A DNA stretch of 64,000 nt. It comes from Chrysaora quinquecirrha. Its lineage: Eukaryota; Cnidaria; Scyphozoa; Semaeostomeae; Pelagiidae. This document shows, piece by piece, positions 46,901-58,568 of the stretch (position 1 is the first letter of the stretch; each line of letters opens with the position of its first letter). The translations under genes and the position numbers were made by a program. A model generated the notes under the pieces. That model ran no database searches. It saw only the letters and a program-made list of their open reading frames with translations, and had not been told where the DNA came from. The DNA is taken from the NCBI GenBank assembly GCA_014526335.1, contig JACTAT010000008.1, forward strand, positions 846,468 through 910,467. The letters run 5' to 3'.

Positions 46901-47759
46901 CATCGGGAGCATAAAACGTGTTCGACATGTTTGCTTTTACGATTATCATTGAATCTTGGCTGAAATTCTTACCTCTTAAGAGTCTCAGTATTTTTAGTGA
47001 ACCTTCATCAACCTTTAGGTTATCAAGAACAACCTGCACATATGACAAGGCTAGAACTGTGAAATCAAATATGTTGTAGCTGCTTTGCCAGTACCCTTTA
47101 GGTTCAGCGTAAAGCTTAAAGATAAATTCAAAAGTGTAAATGAAGAGGAAAGTATTGTTTAATACTGAAAACGTATTAGCGTTGTTCCTTTTCAGCTGTC
47201 CGACGGTTTCAAGACCAATTACTAATGAATTTATCAGTATGATTAGCATCACGAATCCATTGAATATTGGCATCTGTAAAATCAGAATAGAAACGCAAAT
47301 ATTTAGAATTTCCTTCCAAAGGAATAGAAAGTTACTCTATCAGTGCAGGGAACCAGAAGCACATGGGTAGGGGGGGGGGGGGCGATTGTGACATTCTTTG
47401 ATTTTCTATTGTTTTTTCCTGAATTTGTCGCTTCTGCTACCGCTACATGGTGCCCCGATGCCTTGCTTCCAGCGCTCTGTATCAGCGAGTAAGAAAGAAA
47501 TACAAATCTGAGGCATGCAGATTCAGAGAAGCTTACATAAATATCAGTTATATTCAGGGCAACATTTAGAGGGCTAAAGCTATTTTGAATGTAACAGAAA
47601 TGGCTTAATTTTCCATCAAAAGTAGACAGTGTTTCAATATTACTTTAAATATTATACGCTCTTTTTGCTCAAATTGAATAGAATTTAGCTCACCGTTGTG
47701 ACTTTCCGGACGAAACGATGAAATTTTACGTCCCATCTTTTTTTCGATACTTCCATCAT
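43993..47759 (-). CDS. CATSPER3: CatSper-family sperm cation channel alpha subunit, CatSper3-like (partial)
   Basis: Four minus-strand exons: 47694-47759, 46973-47273, 46628-46857 and 43993-44121, with GT-AG borders and agreeing phases, about 242 residues. Exon 1 ends KFHRFVRKVTT, the pre-S1 helix seen in CatSper3. Exon 2 holds S1-S3 and the first part of S4. Across the exon 2-3 join, S4 reads LKILRLLRVARTLRTISF, a basic residue every third position. Exon 3 holds S5 and WGSLSGAMLTLFTFVT. Exon 4 starts ADGWTQIQKRLDE, completing the pore T-x-D-x-W, then S6 ending NLFIGIIIM. CatSper alpha subunits form the flagellar Ca2+ channel of sperm. The C-terminal tail after S6 is not found in 38-44 kb, so the gene continues further left or is broken. 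Start taken at the paired ATG 47754-47759; an upstream exon is possible. CatSper3 over other subunits rests on the pre-S1 and DGWT-x-(I/L)QK-x-LD segments. Confidence 0.82.
45285..46435. repeat. Direct and inverted duplications in CatSper intron 3
   Basis: 45285-45640 and 46085-46435 are direct copies (GGCTAGATCCT, AGCGTTTT, TGTAGACAGA, GCCGCCTAAAGCTGAT, AGTATGCCCGA). In addition, 45935-46100 is an inverted copy of 46195-46365, centred on GAAGAGTCCAAGTGG and CACTTGGACTCTTC. Probably overlapping insertions of one palindromic family. No exon lies inside. Confidence 0.65.
45712..45754 (-). repeat. Terminal fragment of the GGGGGCCTATTATAGG element
   Basis: Reverse complement GGGGGGCCTATTGTAGGTTTGAGGCTTCACGGCTTCGACA matches the left end of 37253-37742. 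Confidence 0.7.
47365..47382. repeat. Poly-G run in CatSper intron 1
   Basis: Fifteen or so G residues interrupted once. A likely length-variable site. Confidence 0.85.
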
Positions 47760-47939
47760 TGTTCTAAAACATTTAAGCATTATAAGTTCATCATTCGAGA
47801 GTTCAGCGGCTTCTTTCAATTTTTATAAAGTCGGAAAAATGAGCCTCGATTACAAAATTGACGAAATTTTTTCTTATTTAAATATTCACGTCAACTTTCA
47901 AGTAAGTCAACTAAGGCAAATTTTCTTCCTTCTAGCCCT

Positions 47940-48120
47940 TACAATGTTGATTTTATAGCGAAGAAAACTTTGAAAATTTATGAAGGAATTGACCGTAAAA
48001 AAACAGCTTGGAATGAAAGTTTACACCCTCAGTCAATTTTACGGCCAAATCCTTAATCAATTTTCAAACTTATATTCGCTACAAAATTAAATTTCGTTAA
48101 ATTTTACTTAGGGGTTTCGT
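47940..48120. repeat. Short palindromic element, about 175 bp
   Basis: Left TTGATTTTATAGCGAA..TTTGAAAATTTATGAAGGAATTGACCGTAAAA faces an inverted AATTTTGTAGCGAATATAAG, TTTGAAAATTGATTAAGGAT and TTGGCCGTAAAA. No gene seen between 47760 and 49760 apart from this and a TCTAGATATA cluster at 48893-48927. Confidence 0.6.
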
Positions 48121-49769
48121 GAATTCAAGAATCATGGTCTTTCTGCTTGCATTTTCAATTCTGAAATGTAAATTGTAACGGTTTATGTAAATTATTCCAT
48201 AATTATCCCTATAAATACTTCACACCGTAACTTTTTTGCTAGCTGTAAAGACGGATGATGAATCCGAAACATGTTTCACAAAATAAAATCAGTTGCCGTT
48301 TTACTCAAACTTATTTTCAAAATCAACATCGTAAGTACTAGAAAGGTAAAAATTATTATTCTATAGCTAACTTAGCTGCCAATCGTAATTTTTATGAAAG
48401 GCATCTAAACCGACCGTTTACCCTACATGTACTAGGGTATTTTGGATGAACTTTTTTCTGGGGGTTGGGCGTTTTATGAAAACTTTTTAAGAAATATGAC
48501 GTCATAAAGATGTATGCCGTCATATTAATAAAAAATTTATGTCATAATGTAGACATGTAGAATATTAAATTTCAATAAAAGTAAGTATGCTTAATATCCT
48601 TAAGAATGCCACCGTTTTTATGCTACAATAGATTGTTTGGTAGGGCGGGGGAGGAAAAAACGACCTACCCCCAGTACAGATAGGGTTAAAGGTTTGGATT
48701 CAAACCACGTTTATATAAATCTGTAAAGCCGGAATGCCGGAATCTGAAAATTACAAGGGATGGTTCGAAAATAAGAGACGCTTTTTGTAGAGCATCAGAT
48801 AGCTACAGCATAATGACTAGCTGGTTATCCATAGTCGTTCTAATGAAATGTGTTTTATACTTCACTCATTCTGGCACCACTCTAGGCCCTATCTAGATAT
48901 AGGCCTAATATCTAGATATATCTAGATATGCCTCGTGCAACATTATCAATTTCCTGCAGAGACAAAGTGCAAAACACACCGTGAACGCATCAGAGTTTTT
49001 TTTTACTTAAATGACTGCGATTAGATAGATAGTAAGGTAAGGATTCGAATTTAGCCTTTCATACGATTGGAAAAGACTCCTCGACAATCAGCAGGCATTG
49101 ATTTAATTCCTTCAATTTATTTGGTCATTGTTGTCTTTACTAGCTTATCTAAATAGAAGTGTAGTACGTTGAAAATCTTACAAACCTTGTCTGATGCCCA
49201 ATACTGTATGTCGTTTTTATCTTTTCAAGCCTTGCTAGTGTTTCTTTTACTTGTTTCACCTTAGATTTGGTTAACTTGCGTACGAGCGAATGTTTTTTAG
49301 AGATCAGATTTGCTGACGTTGAAGCATTCGAATTAAGAATGATAATGATAACAGGACTAAACTAAATCGAGGCTAGCTAAAACTGAAATGCTGACTGACG
49401 AAACTGACGAAGAAGCAAAATTTTTAAAGACGACTGACGAATGAGTGCAGGACTGCGGGTCTGCGGATTGTAATGCTAAAGCAATGCTTATACCAGCTAT
49501 GTATAATGAGATGCGTATTACTTTGAACAAATTGCAAGCAGGCCCGCTCCTAAGGGGGGAGTGTAGGCCAGGCATTCAAAAATGTCCAAAATTATCTTTA
49601 AAATAATTAAAACTATATATCTTATAGTTCTTGCTTTGCCAATGATTTTGAAACAATCATCGCTGTAATTTTCCGCACAAATTGGGTTGTCGAGTAGATT
49701 TTATCCTATGGCCGAATCATGTTTGCGACTAGGTTGTTGTTTAGACCCACGGGGTGGTTGCTCTCTTTG

Positions 49770-50463
49770 CTAAAAATTATGCAGACGAATATTAGTTGGC
49801 ACATGCTGCTTCATCCTATCACCTAATCTCTGGGTAGTACAACCTACGTACCTGGCATCACACTGGCACGAAAATTCATAAATGACCAAACTTTTTTGTG
49901 TGGTAGATACGTAATCCTTTTGAATGGATGGTAGAACTTTCCGAGTGCCAAAAACTAACCGAGGGTTGGCAGCAGTGAAGCACTTAGTAATGGCCTTCTT
50001 AATTTGGCTTTCGAATCGCAATGAGACGTTTCCTATCCAAGGCATTTTATGTAAACAGGACACTTTTGCGGACCAAACTTTTTATCAACCGAGAAACTTG
50101 CGATCTTCTTGCGATAACAATCCGAAATGACGTCCTCAGGGTAACCGTTTTCAATGAGAATAGACCGCACTTTATCCAATTCCGAATCAAGCCGAGATTT
50201 AGAGCAAATCATAAGTGCCCGATGAAATAGCGTGTTGATGAGGTAAGTTTTCCTCTGTTTTCGACTAAAGCAATCCCAACGTGAATAGAGGCCACTAAAG
50301 GTTGGTTTCCTATAGATACTGGTGAGAAATCCAGTAGCAGTGTTTTGAACAAAAACGTCGAGAAACGGCAAAGAGTTGTTTTGCTCCTTTTCGAAAGTAA
50401 ATTTTAGAGACGGATGCAAGGCGTTAAGTTTTAGGAGGAAAACGTTACAATCGGACTCTTTTT
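49770..50463 (-). pseudogene. Penelope-like element, 3' part: RT C-terminus and GIY-YIG endonuclease
   Basis: Minus-strand frame 50463-50033 gives LPFLDVFV, SIYRKPTFSGLY and ENGYPEDVI, the C-terminal reverse transcriptase signature of Penelope-like elements. After a frameshift near 50040, frame 50063-49770 continues with a linker and YEFSCQCDARYVGCTTQRLGDR, matching the GIY-YIG nuclease pattern (Y-x(n)-C..C-YxG-T-x-R..L..R). It is 5'-truncated and frame-broken, so inactive. Its upstream side is bounded by the 3' end of the neighbouring LINE. Confidence 0.85.
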
Positions 50464-50666
50464 GTTGTCAAGTTATTTTAATTCGAATAATAATTTCTAG
50501 CTTCTTAAATTATAATATAAGAAACTAATCTAATTCGAATGTTTACAATGAATTTATTACATACACTACATACACTACAATACATAGTTACATTAAATAA
50601 ACTAGTATATTAAATTGACAAACTAAGTTTACCTGGTATAGAAAAAACCAACCCTATCTAAATTGT

Positions 50667-51700
50667 CTAAGACATATTGAATTGGCATAAATTGCAAGTG
50701 CATTGTATGCCATTCCATTGTTTTATAATCTGTTTAAAAGTTTTGAGAGTTTCAGTAGATTTTATTTCATTAGGGAGGCTATTCCATACCTTTGGCCCCA
50801 GAGATCTAAGACTGTTAGGGCCAAAGGTTACTTGATTTGGCCTATAATGTTGCAAATCATAGAGATTTCTCATTGAGCGATTCAGATTCATAGAGGATTT
50901 AAATTTAAGTAGCCGTTGCATGAAAGACGGATTTAAATTCTTCATTGTCTTATAGATTTCGATACAGAAGCTACGTAAGCGAGAAACATGCATAAAGCAT
51001 CTTCCAGCACGTTGTAATAATTCTTCATATGAACTGTTGTTATCATCATATTGAAATCGTAAAGCACGTTATTGTATCCGTTCACCCTTATGCAGAGATT
51101 TAGCAGATGAAAAATGCCATAGAAGAGGACAATAATTGAAATTTGAATACAAAAAACTATGGACTAGAAGTTTCCTTGTTTCTAAACCAATAAATCGTTT
51201 TAATCTTTGCAAAACATTCAGCTGATTCGCTGCTTTTTTACACAAATCGGAAATATGAGGATCAAAATTCAGCTTATTATCAATTTTTACACCAAGAAGT
51301 TTCACAGCGGATTCTGCTTTTATATTATGACCCTTAATGCTAATGTTGATACCAGTGGTGTCAGATCTGTCCTTCTTTACAACTATGGCATGAAATTTAT
51401 CAGGATTAGCAATCATTTCATTGTAAGCTAGCCAATCCAAGGCAACATTGGACTCGTCTTCCAAAACTTTCACTAGATCAGGTATATTCCTTGAGAAAAA
51501 ACCTAGGGTATTATCGTCAGCATAGTTGTAAATAGTTGCTTGTTGTATGAATAAATAAAGGTCATTTATATAAAAGTTAAAAGAATAGGACCTAAAACTG
51601 ATCCTTGAGGAACACCTGAGAGGAGAGTCTGAAATGAACTATAGGTGTTATTTATTCTAACGCACTGCTTACGTCGCTTGAGATAAGAATATATATAAAC
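50667..51700 (-). pseudogene. Outer LINE: reverse transcriptase palm, thumb and C-terminus
   Basis: Minus-strand motifs in order: YSYLKRRKQCVRIN, GVPQGSVLGP, the catalytic YADDN at 51510-51524, MIANPDKFHA, LLGVKIDNKLNF and, near the end, FGPNSLRSLGPKVWNSLP before a TGA close to 50667. The first 210 bp and the last part lie in different frames, so there are at least two frameshifts. The catalytic Asp pair is intact. Confidence 0.85.
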
Positions 51701-52666
51701 CACAGGAGGCCCAATCGCATAAATATCATGTGTGAAAAAACTTAACTTGTGTTGTTTTCTCCCTGAAACGTCCTATTTTCGATACAGATATTTGGTTGTT
51801 GCTGTTGTTCAGAAAACCCCACATTGTGATAGCTTTATACGTATATAATAAATAATAACAAGGAGTGAAGCTTTTCTGAATAGCCTTGATACAACATTGT
51901 TTCGTTTTGCCTGAATTTCGGTGAATTTTGCGTTAAACGCCAACTTCTTTACATCAAAATGTTCCCCACCACCTAAACTGTCTACAGAGTACACTTGTTT
52001 TCACTTTCCTCAACTAAATCATTTAAAACAGGCACGAAAATATGTTTGTTTATCTGGCGGTTTGAAATCTGCCGAGGCTCGGTCCTATCACTGTGGCCAA
52101 AACGCATTCGAAATTTCAACGAAAATCACGTCAGTGCTCCCCCGGTTTATTATTTTCTACAGTTACAAAACAAAAGAAACGTAAGGAATCCAGGAGGACT
52201 ATGTCGTAATTTTCGAACATCTTTCGAACACAGCATCACGATTTTTCGAACGGCGGTTGCTTTGATCTGGCCACAGTGATAGGACCGAGCCTCGGCAGAT
52301 TTCAAACCGCCAGATAAACAAACATATTTTCGTGCCTGGTTTAAATGATTTAGTTGAGGAAAGTGAAAACAAGTGTACTCTGTAGACAGTTTAGGTGGTG
52401 GGGAACATTTTGATGTAAAGAAGTTGGCGTTTAACGCAAAATTCACCGAAATTCAGGCAAAACGAAACAATGTTGTATCAAGGCTATTCAGAAAAGCTTC
52501 ACTCCTTGTTATTATTTATTATATACGTATAAAGCTATCACAATGTGGGGTTTTCTGAACAACAGCAACAACCAAATATCTGTATCGAAAATAGGACGTT
52601 TCAGGGAGAAAACAACACAAGTTAGGCTTTTTCACTCATGATATTTATGCGATTGGGCCTCCTGTG
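51701..52666. mobile_element. 966-bp near-perfect palindromic (foldback) element
   Basis: Ends CACAGGAGGCCCAATCGCAT and its inverse. Arms of about 400 bp (51701-52105 and 52265-52666) are almost identical, so the same 61-codon frame appears on both strands (51809-51994 minus, 52373-52558 plus). A loop of about 160 bp has no gene. Exact 7-bp duplication TATAAAC at 51694-51700 and 52667-52673. Removing element plus one duplication restores the reading frame of the surrounding reverse transcriptase. Confidence 0.9.
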
Positions 52667-53516
52667 TATAAACCAAAGAGCTTTCATTAAATCCGTATGC
52701 AGAGAGTTTTGCAATCAGAAGATCGTGGGGAATGCAGTCAAATGCTTTTGAGAGATCCATTAGGACTGCGCCCACAACATGATTAGTATCGAGCTTAGAC
52801 CTCCAGTTTTCAACTAGTCGAATTAATACATGCTGGGTACTATAAAATTTTCTGTACGCAGCAATAAAAACAGAGAGGGTCTTATCAAGATGCGTCATTA
52901 ACTGTTTCTTAATTATTTTCTCAAAAATTTTAAAGAAAGCATTTAGCACGCTCACAGGTCTAAAGTTTTTCTCCTTTGTTTGATCTAACTCTCCCTTATC
53001 AAGTGGACAAACTGCTGCTCGTTTTCCATTATCCGGGAACCTACTTTCTCGAATTGAGGTGTTTATTGCATCAGTTAAAGGTATTGCTAAGTCATTCGCG
53101 GCTAAAGATGAAAGCCTAGGGGGGATTTGGTCTTCTCCAGTTGATTTCTCATTATCAACAGACTTTAACAATTGCCAAACATCGTCTATTCCAACTTCGT
53201 GGAAAGAAAAGGGTTCAAAAACCTGATCTGGCTGTTGTTTGATCGCTACTATGCTTGGATGGTTCCCGTATTGTTCTATGATCTTTTTAACAATATCTCG
53301 ATCAGCATCACAGCCAATTGTGTCAGCTATACTAGTCGGTTTCCTACCACTAGTTTTCTCTACGATATTAACATAGTGGTTGTTAAATATTTCCGAAAGA
53401 GCCAATTCGTCCGTAACAATTTTATCATCATTTACAAGCATTATGTCGTTTTCAGCTAACCCCCCTTTGTTGGATAGGAAAGGTTTTACTAAATTCCAAA
53501 ATTCTTTACTGGACAT
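52667..53516 (-). pseudogene. Outer LINE: N-terminal reverse transcriptase domain
   Basis: Minus-strand frame with EKNFRPVSVLNAFFKIFEK (RT block 1-2), STQHVLIRLVENW and VGAVLMDLSKAFDCIPHDLL (block with the first catalytic Asp). It reads on until the palindrome at 52666. This part has no internal stop in about 280 codons. Confidence 0.88.
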
Positions 53517-54268
53517 GTTGTTATTTCTGTGGCCTTCTTAAAATGAGATTTAATTGCCTTTTTCCTTAGAGAAACGCATTTATTTCGCTGCTTTTTGTAT
53601 TTCAGCTCGTTTTCCTTACTAGGAAATTTGTTGAGTTTCTTCTTCAGATTCGATCGAACGTAAATAGCTTTATTTAGCTCACGATTCATGAATGGGGCAC
53701 TATTTCCTCTTTTAATTCTAGTTTTAAGCGGAGCATGTTTATCTATCACTTTTCGAAAACAACGTGTGAGGTTATCATATAACTGGTTAGCATCACCAAG
53801 TCTACTTCCAAAGTCTAAACTACGAACATCTGCCAAGAAATTATCTGCGTTGAAATTCTTATAGGTCCGGTACAACACCTTTTTCGGCTTAAGGCGGGGA
53901 AGTTTTCGCTTCATGGTAGTCGTTACTAAAGAATGATAATCACTAAGACCGGTTTCAAACGCTGAGGTAGCTTGAAAAGATCTGGGACGATTAGTTAGAA
54001 TGACGTCTATCGATGAACTATGATTACTCGTAAAGCAAGTTTTACTCGATACTAGATTTTTCAGACCAAAGATATCACAGAAAGAATCTAACTTACTAAA
54101 AGCAGAATGTTGGTGATCATGGGTATCAACATTGATGTCACCCATTATAACTACATTATCAAATTTATCCAACGCAGCATTTAGGGAGGTTGAGAGATCT
54201 TTAAAAAACGTATCAATATTTGACGCTGGTGGCCGGTAAATACTAAAATGACCCACTTCTTCATATTC
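53489..54268 (-). pseudogene. Outer LINE: C-terminal half of AP-type endonuclease and linker
   Basis: SIYRPPASNIDTFF, VVIMGDINVDT (catalytic GDxN), SSIDVILTNR and LSDYHSLV (the SDH-like block, with Tyr in place of the usual Asp or His neighbour). It continues into the basic linker that overlaps the RT frame by a frameshift at about 53500. Confidence 0.85.
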
Positions 54269-54334
54269 ATGTGGTGTGCAGTGAGCGGACGTGTTTTTCT
54301 CTAGCTCTGATAACTAGGGGAAATATCGAAGAAA

Positions 54335-55586
54335 ATGGCCAATAAAGAAGGAGAAAGCGTCGTAGATGCATTATTGAGTGTAATTGAAGAGATACGAAAG
54401 CAAGGGACAGGACAGCATATGGAAAACATCGTAAAGAAATGCAAAGCCAAGTTCACATGGAGCGAGGAAGAGACGCACGAGGCCCTGAAAGAAGCGAAGG
54501 ATAAAACATGCTGAAAGAGGTAACAACACAAAGCGATAAAATCTCATTTAGAATAGTTAAATCGAATTCAGTTAAGATTCGTGAGGCTGATAACCCTTGT
54601 AAGGAAACAGAAAACAGAAAACTACGGAAAACCGCAATACCGAAGAAAGTGATTTCAACAATTCAAAAGGCACATTTGGGGGCATCGTCGCCACGTTGCA
54701 AGCAGAAGTACAAGGGCTCAAGGACTCCTACAGACCCTCTGTAGAAGACAGTCATCAAGCTAAAAATGACAGTAACGTTCTATACGAAAGATTGATATCA
54801 TGTTTGGAAGGGAGAGTTAAAACTCTGGAAAACGAACTAAAATCGAAACAAAGCATTATCGAGACTCTTCTCAGCCAGAACATTGGAAGCCATCAACAAC
54901 AAGCTGAATCAATAAAACCGCAAGAAAGTATGCTAAGGGAATCGTCTGGAATAAAACTAAAGATCCCAAAGGAGCCATCTAACAAAGCAGAGAAAACGAA
55001 TGCAAGAGCAACACCAAATAACAACGTAAGCGAAGAATCACAATGGGATTACCAAATACAAAAGCCTGTACAAAATCAGGAAAAGAACAAGAATGAAGCT
55101 AGGCCAAAACAAATTTTGAAGGTTTCTATCGTTTGTGACTCTATTTTAAACGGAATTCACGAGCGTGGACTGAGCAGACACCATAAAGTAACTGTGAAGG
55201 CTCATTCTGGAGCCACTACAGACGATATAGACCACATTAAGCCTGTTGTCAGGAAGAAACCGAATTTCATTATAATCCATAGTGGAACGAATGATATCAC
55301 CAATGATGTTGACACGAAGAAGTACCTTAAAGAAACATGTCAAGTTATCCATGCAGAATCACCAGCAACGAAAGTGGTTTACTCATTACCGACCATAAGA
55401 AGGGATCGAAATGGCCTGGAAGAAAAAATCAAGGAGCTTCGAAATCAGATGATAACGTTCTGTAACAATGAAGGTTTAGATTATATAGACAATGACAAAA
55501 TTGGCACTGAAGGTTTGAGTATTGGTAATGACGCTGCAGGTAAATCGCGACTGGCACAAAACTTTATCAAATTTCTTGATAATTGA
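54335..55586 (+). pseudogene. Inner LINE ORF1: coiled coil plus SGNH esterase-like domain
   Basis: Starts at ATG 54335 with an acidic-basic helical domain (EGESVVDALLSVIEE to EAKDKTC). A stop at 54511-54513 and a shift to the frame from about 54508 and then to 54696 mark two frameshifts. A coiled coil (LEGRVKTLENELKSKQSIIE) follows, and then an esterase-like domain: VSIVCDSILNG (block I, Gly-Asp-Ser degraded to Cys-Asp-Ser) and IIHSGTNDITND (GxND block). CR1-type LINEs are known to carry such esterase domains in ORF1. Confidence 0.82.
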
Positions 55587-58568
55587 ACATATCAAACTCC
55601 TTTTATAAACACTCGTAATCATATAGAATTAGAAAAAGGTAGTGAAAGCCATGATCAACATATACCCATAATAGATCGCTCTCCTAATACCGGTACTAGT
55701 GAACATGATTGGATATCAAAAATGAAAAACTTAAGGTATAAATACCCAAATAAAGTTGTCATTTCTTACCTAAATATCAATTCAGTAAGAAATAAGTTTT
55801 AAAATTTCACCTCTCTTGTTGGAGATCTTGTAGATATCCTTGCAATAGCGGAAACAAAACTAGACGAATCTTTTCCTAAGGGACAGTTTATAATTCCAGG
55901 TTTTAAACAACCGTATTGCCTGGACATATCAGATAAATCTGGGGGTTTGCTTGTGTTTATTAAAAAACACATCATCTCTAGACGCCTGCATGACTTGGAA
56001 ATCAGTCCAGATGTTCAAATCATACCAATAGAGCTAAATTTAAGGAACAAAAAATGGCGTTTACTACCTATATATAGACCGCCTAAACAGGACAGTGCAT
56101 ATTTTAAGGAACATGTAGAAAGGGTGATTGATTTCTATTCCTCGACGTCAGTAGCAAATGTAGTGGTCCTTGGAGATTTTAATATGGAGATTGGCGATCA
56201 AGTTATGCACTCGATGATGGATGATCACAACCTTCATAGTCTTATCAAAACACCCACGTGCTTTAAATCCGATAGAGGAAAATGTATAGATCTCATTCTA
56301 ACTGATAACAAGCGTGGCTTCCTTGAGAGCCAAACATTTTAAACCGGTTTTAGTGATTTTCACCATCTTATTTACACTGTTCTTAGGACTGAATCTGTAA
56401 AATTGCCCCCTAAAAGGACTTCGTATAGGTGCTATAAAAGATTTAACGAGGAACTATTCTACGAAGAGTTCATGAACAACCTGCGGGAATGTTCCCCTAA
56501 AGATCTCGACCATCTTGAAAATTTTTTTGTTAGCACCCTTAACAAATTTGCACCCATGAAAACAGTTGTTGTTCGGGGTAATAATAAGCCACACATGAAC
56601 AACGGACAAGACTAAAAAATATTGCTAACAGAACGAAGGACTAAAACGACCTAAATAGATATAAAAAACAAAGGAACAGGGTCGTTCAAATTAATAAAAG
56701 GGCAAAAAAAGATTTCTTCAAAGAGCTTGACCCAAATAAAGTGGGTAACGACAAAGTATTCTGGAAAACATTCAAGCCCTTACTTTCTAGTAATGGTACA
56801 ATAATACATCAAAAATAACACTTGTTGAGAATGGTAGCATACTTACCAATGATAAGGATATAAGTGAATGCTTTAATGAATATTTTGTTAATATTACTGA
56901 TACCCTCGATATTGAAAAGCCCGCCCAATCAAATGAAGCTGATTCAATACCTTGAAAAGCAGGCCATTGAAAAACACAAAGATCACCCTAGTGTACTAAG
57001 AATCAAAAACGCTTTGGTTGGGAATGGAACATTTACCTTTAGTCCATTCAGCCCTGCTGAGGTTTGGATGAAATCAATCACCTGGACAGTTCTAAGACAG
57101 TCAGTTGTTATGTACCAGTTAAAATCTTAAAAATGACCTCTGCTCTCTGTTTTAGAGAGGTAGCAGAAATTACCAATGAAATGCTAGAATCTGGACTTTT
57201 CCCAAATAAACTGAAAAAGTCTGATGTCTCCCCTACCTTTAAAAATAATGCAGAAGATACAGTCAAAAACAATTTTCGACCAATAAGTGTATTGTCAGCA
57301 CTATCAAAAATTTTTGAAAGGTTAATGGCTAAACAAATACTATCCTTCATTGAACCAAATCTCTCTTATCTCCTGTGTGGGTTTAGGGAGGGGTTTAGTA
57401 CTCAACATGCACTATTCCGTGCTGTAGAGATGTTCCGGAAAACAATTGATCAGTCGGGCATCGTAGGAGTGGTACTAATGGATCTTCCGAAGGCTTACGA
57501 TTGCCTTAGCCATGACTTACTTATAGCAAAGATGGAAGCTTATGGCTTTAGTTACACTAGCCTGGAACTCTTATTTAGCTACCTTTCAAACAGAGAGCAG
57601 AGGGTAAAGATAAACAGTACCTTTAGTGACTGGAAATGCACAGTATCTAGTGTTCCTCAAGGGTCAGTTCTAGGTCCTTTATTGTCTAATATATTTATCA
57701 ACGACTTTGTGTTTGCTATACAGAGCTCCCATGTATGCAATTTTGCTGATGATAACACGGTGTTTGCATGTGGCAAAAATATCGAGGAAGTAATTGCGTG
57801 TCTTGAGTTTGATATTGAAAATGCCATATCCTGGTTCAGGGAAAAAAACATGGTAGCGAATCCGGATAAATTTCAACTGATGTTTCTGGGTCTCAAAAAA
57901 AGCAAAAAATACTGTCTTGACATAAATGGAAACATTGTAGTCAACACAGACGCAGTAAAACTCTTAGGAGTTACCATTGATTCAAAGCTGAATTTCCGGG
58001 ACCAAGTAACAAAAATTTGTAAAAAAATGAACCAGAAAACAGGGGCTTTTTCTCGGATCGCACGATGTCACGATGTGGATAAGGCCAAAATACTCTATCA
58101 CGCATTTATTCTCTCAAACTTTAACTACTGCCCGTTAATTTGGATGTTTAGTGGGAAAACTGCAAACAACACCATCAACCGTTTGCACAAACTGAGAGTT
58201 CTGTATAGGGACTATGATGCATCGTTTGAAGATCTCCTGAGAAGGTCAGGTGAGCTAACAATACACTGCAAAAATTTGCAAAAACTTATGCTGGAAATAT
58301 ATAAATGCATAAATTCTGCCTGCCCGTCCATTTTTTTTTTGAGTTCTTCACACCAAAGGACATTCCATATGACCTACGAACAAATAACCTCCTGCAGCTC
58401 CCTAAAACCAATACATTCGTTTATGGGAACAATTCCCTATCATTTAGAGGAAGTATACTGTGGAACACGTTATCTGACACGACAAAAGCGGCCCACACCC
58501 CAAAACAATTCAAAAATATGATTAAGAGCTGGAAAGGAGAAAATTGTTGTTGCAATATCTGCAGGTGA
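55587..58568 (+). pseudogene. Inner LINE ORF2: endonuclease and reverse transcriptase
   Basis: Endonuclease motifs: YLNINSVRNKF (then a TAA stop at 55800-55802), IAETKLDESF, PIYRPPKQD, VVVLGDFNME, IDLILTDN (stop at 56340-56342) and FSDFHHLIYT. After two further frame changes the RT reads 57064-58521: NNFRPISVLSALSKIFE, VGVVLMDLPKAYDCLSHDLL, SSVPQGSVLGPLL, catalytic FADDN at 57742-57756, MVANPDKFQLMFLG and LLGVTIDSKLNF. The C-terminal end lies in the frame 58305-58568 (SLSFRGSILWNTLS, then C-C-x-I-C-R and TGA). The catalytic residues are present, but in-frame stops make it non-functional as read. Confidence 0.88.

Noticed and set aside
51809..52558. Identical 61-codon frames on opposite strands taken as a duplicated gene
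   Set aside because: They are the two arms of the palindromic element; no motifs and no support for translation.
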